Positions 63,947-64,000 of a stretch of DNA of 64,000 nt are shown here, one piece after another. A program made the translations under genes and the position numbers. How positions within the stretch are numbered: the stretch's first letter is position 1; each line of letters begins with the position of its first letter. Origin of the DNA: JAIVGV01 sp036389335 (GTDB lineage: Bacteria > Acidobacteriota > Blastocatellia > Pyrinomonadales > Pyrinomonadaceae); the NCBI GenBank assembly GCA_036389335.1, contig DASVQC010000064.1:1-64000 (forward strand), read 5' to 3'. The notes under the pieces are model-generated. The model was not told where the DNA came from. It worked only from the letters and a program-made list of their open reading frames with translations, and did no database searches.

Positions 63947-64000
63947 GGTCGCCCTCCCTCCGGCAGTTTAAGTCAAAGCCCGACGAACTTCGTCATGGCC

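Noticed and set aside
63973..64000. Minus-strand codons ending in AMTKFVGL and a stop at the window edge
   Set aside because: Only nine codons are visible; it is probably the end of an upstream gene but cannot be identified.

Overview
The window is GC-rich bacterial chromosome, and its gene content points to an acidobacterium, most likely class Blastocatellia (Pyrinomonadaceae-like). This is inference from family content: a TonB-type receptor with an N-terminal carboxypeptidase-regulatory domain, several secreted PQQ-like beta-propellers, many DUF4097 proteins, a DUF5916 outer-membrane protein, DUF4214, Uma2, and abundant short-period palindromic intergenic repeats. No rRNA, CRISPR array or complete transposon island is visible. 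One tRNA (Val, CAC) is present.

Layout. 1-7.8 kb: four secreted PQQ-like beta-propeller proteins with an O-methyltransferase and an iron-containing alcohol dehydrogenase, all on +. 7.8-15.5 kb: alpha/beta hydrolase, a GntR regulator with a DUF1648 membrane protein, an M28 peptidase lipoprotein, a 39-residue membrane protein, a DUF2585 protein, and a DUF3311/sodium-solute symporter pair. 15.7-24.2 kb: a TonB-dependent receptor with a good promoter, a small membrane protein, an AraC regulator, an internally deleted serine hydrolase, a fifth beta-propeller, Uma2 and GNAT genes. 24.2-33.2 kb (-): a probable operon of PaaK/LuxE-like ligase, aldehyde dehydrogenase, GT4 glycosyltransferase and MacB-like ABC ATPase plus FtsX permease. 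A REP-associated tyrosine transposase with terminal inverted REPs interrupts it.

33.3-38.2 kb and 45.9-53.7 kb (-): two paralogous regulons, each an ECF sigma factor, an anti-sigma factor and secreted DUF4097 beta-helix proteins (six in total, one fused to HEAT-like repeats). In the second locus a bipartite motif with identical 12-nt spacing lies upstream of both the sigma gene and a gene inside the cluster. I regard it as a candidate promoter of this ECF factor. Between the two loci are a galactose-oxidase-like copper radical enzyme with a long structured leader, an SCO copper chaperone, and a DUF5916 protein with a decayed tail duplicate.

54-58.3 kb: haem genes hemE, hemH and hemG with an unknown secreted protein. 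58.4-60.9 kb: a MoxR/DUF58 pair. 61.2-64 kb: a type IV pilin-like protein, tRNA-Val, a broken HNH endonuclease, a sugar ABC permease and a small zinc-ribbon membrane protein.

At least ten intergenic spaces carry palindromes built from short tandem units (heptamers such as GGGATGA, GTCAGAG, GAGTACT; CACAGAG/CACGGAG arms; CTTTGCG arms). They are the most pervasive non-coding feature here.
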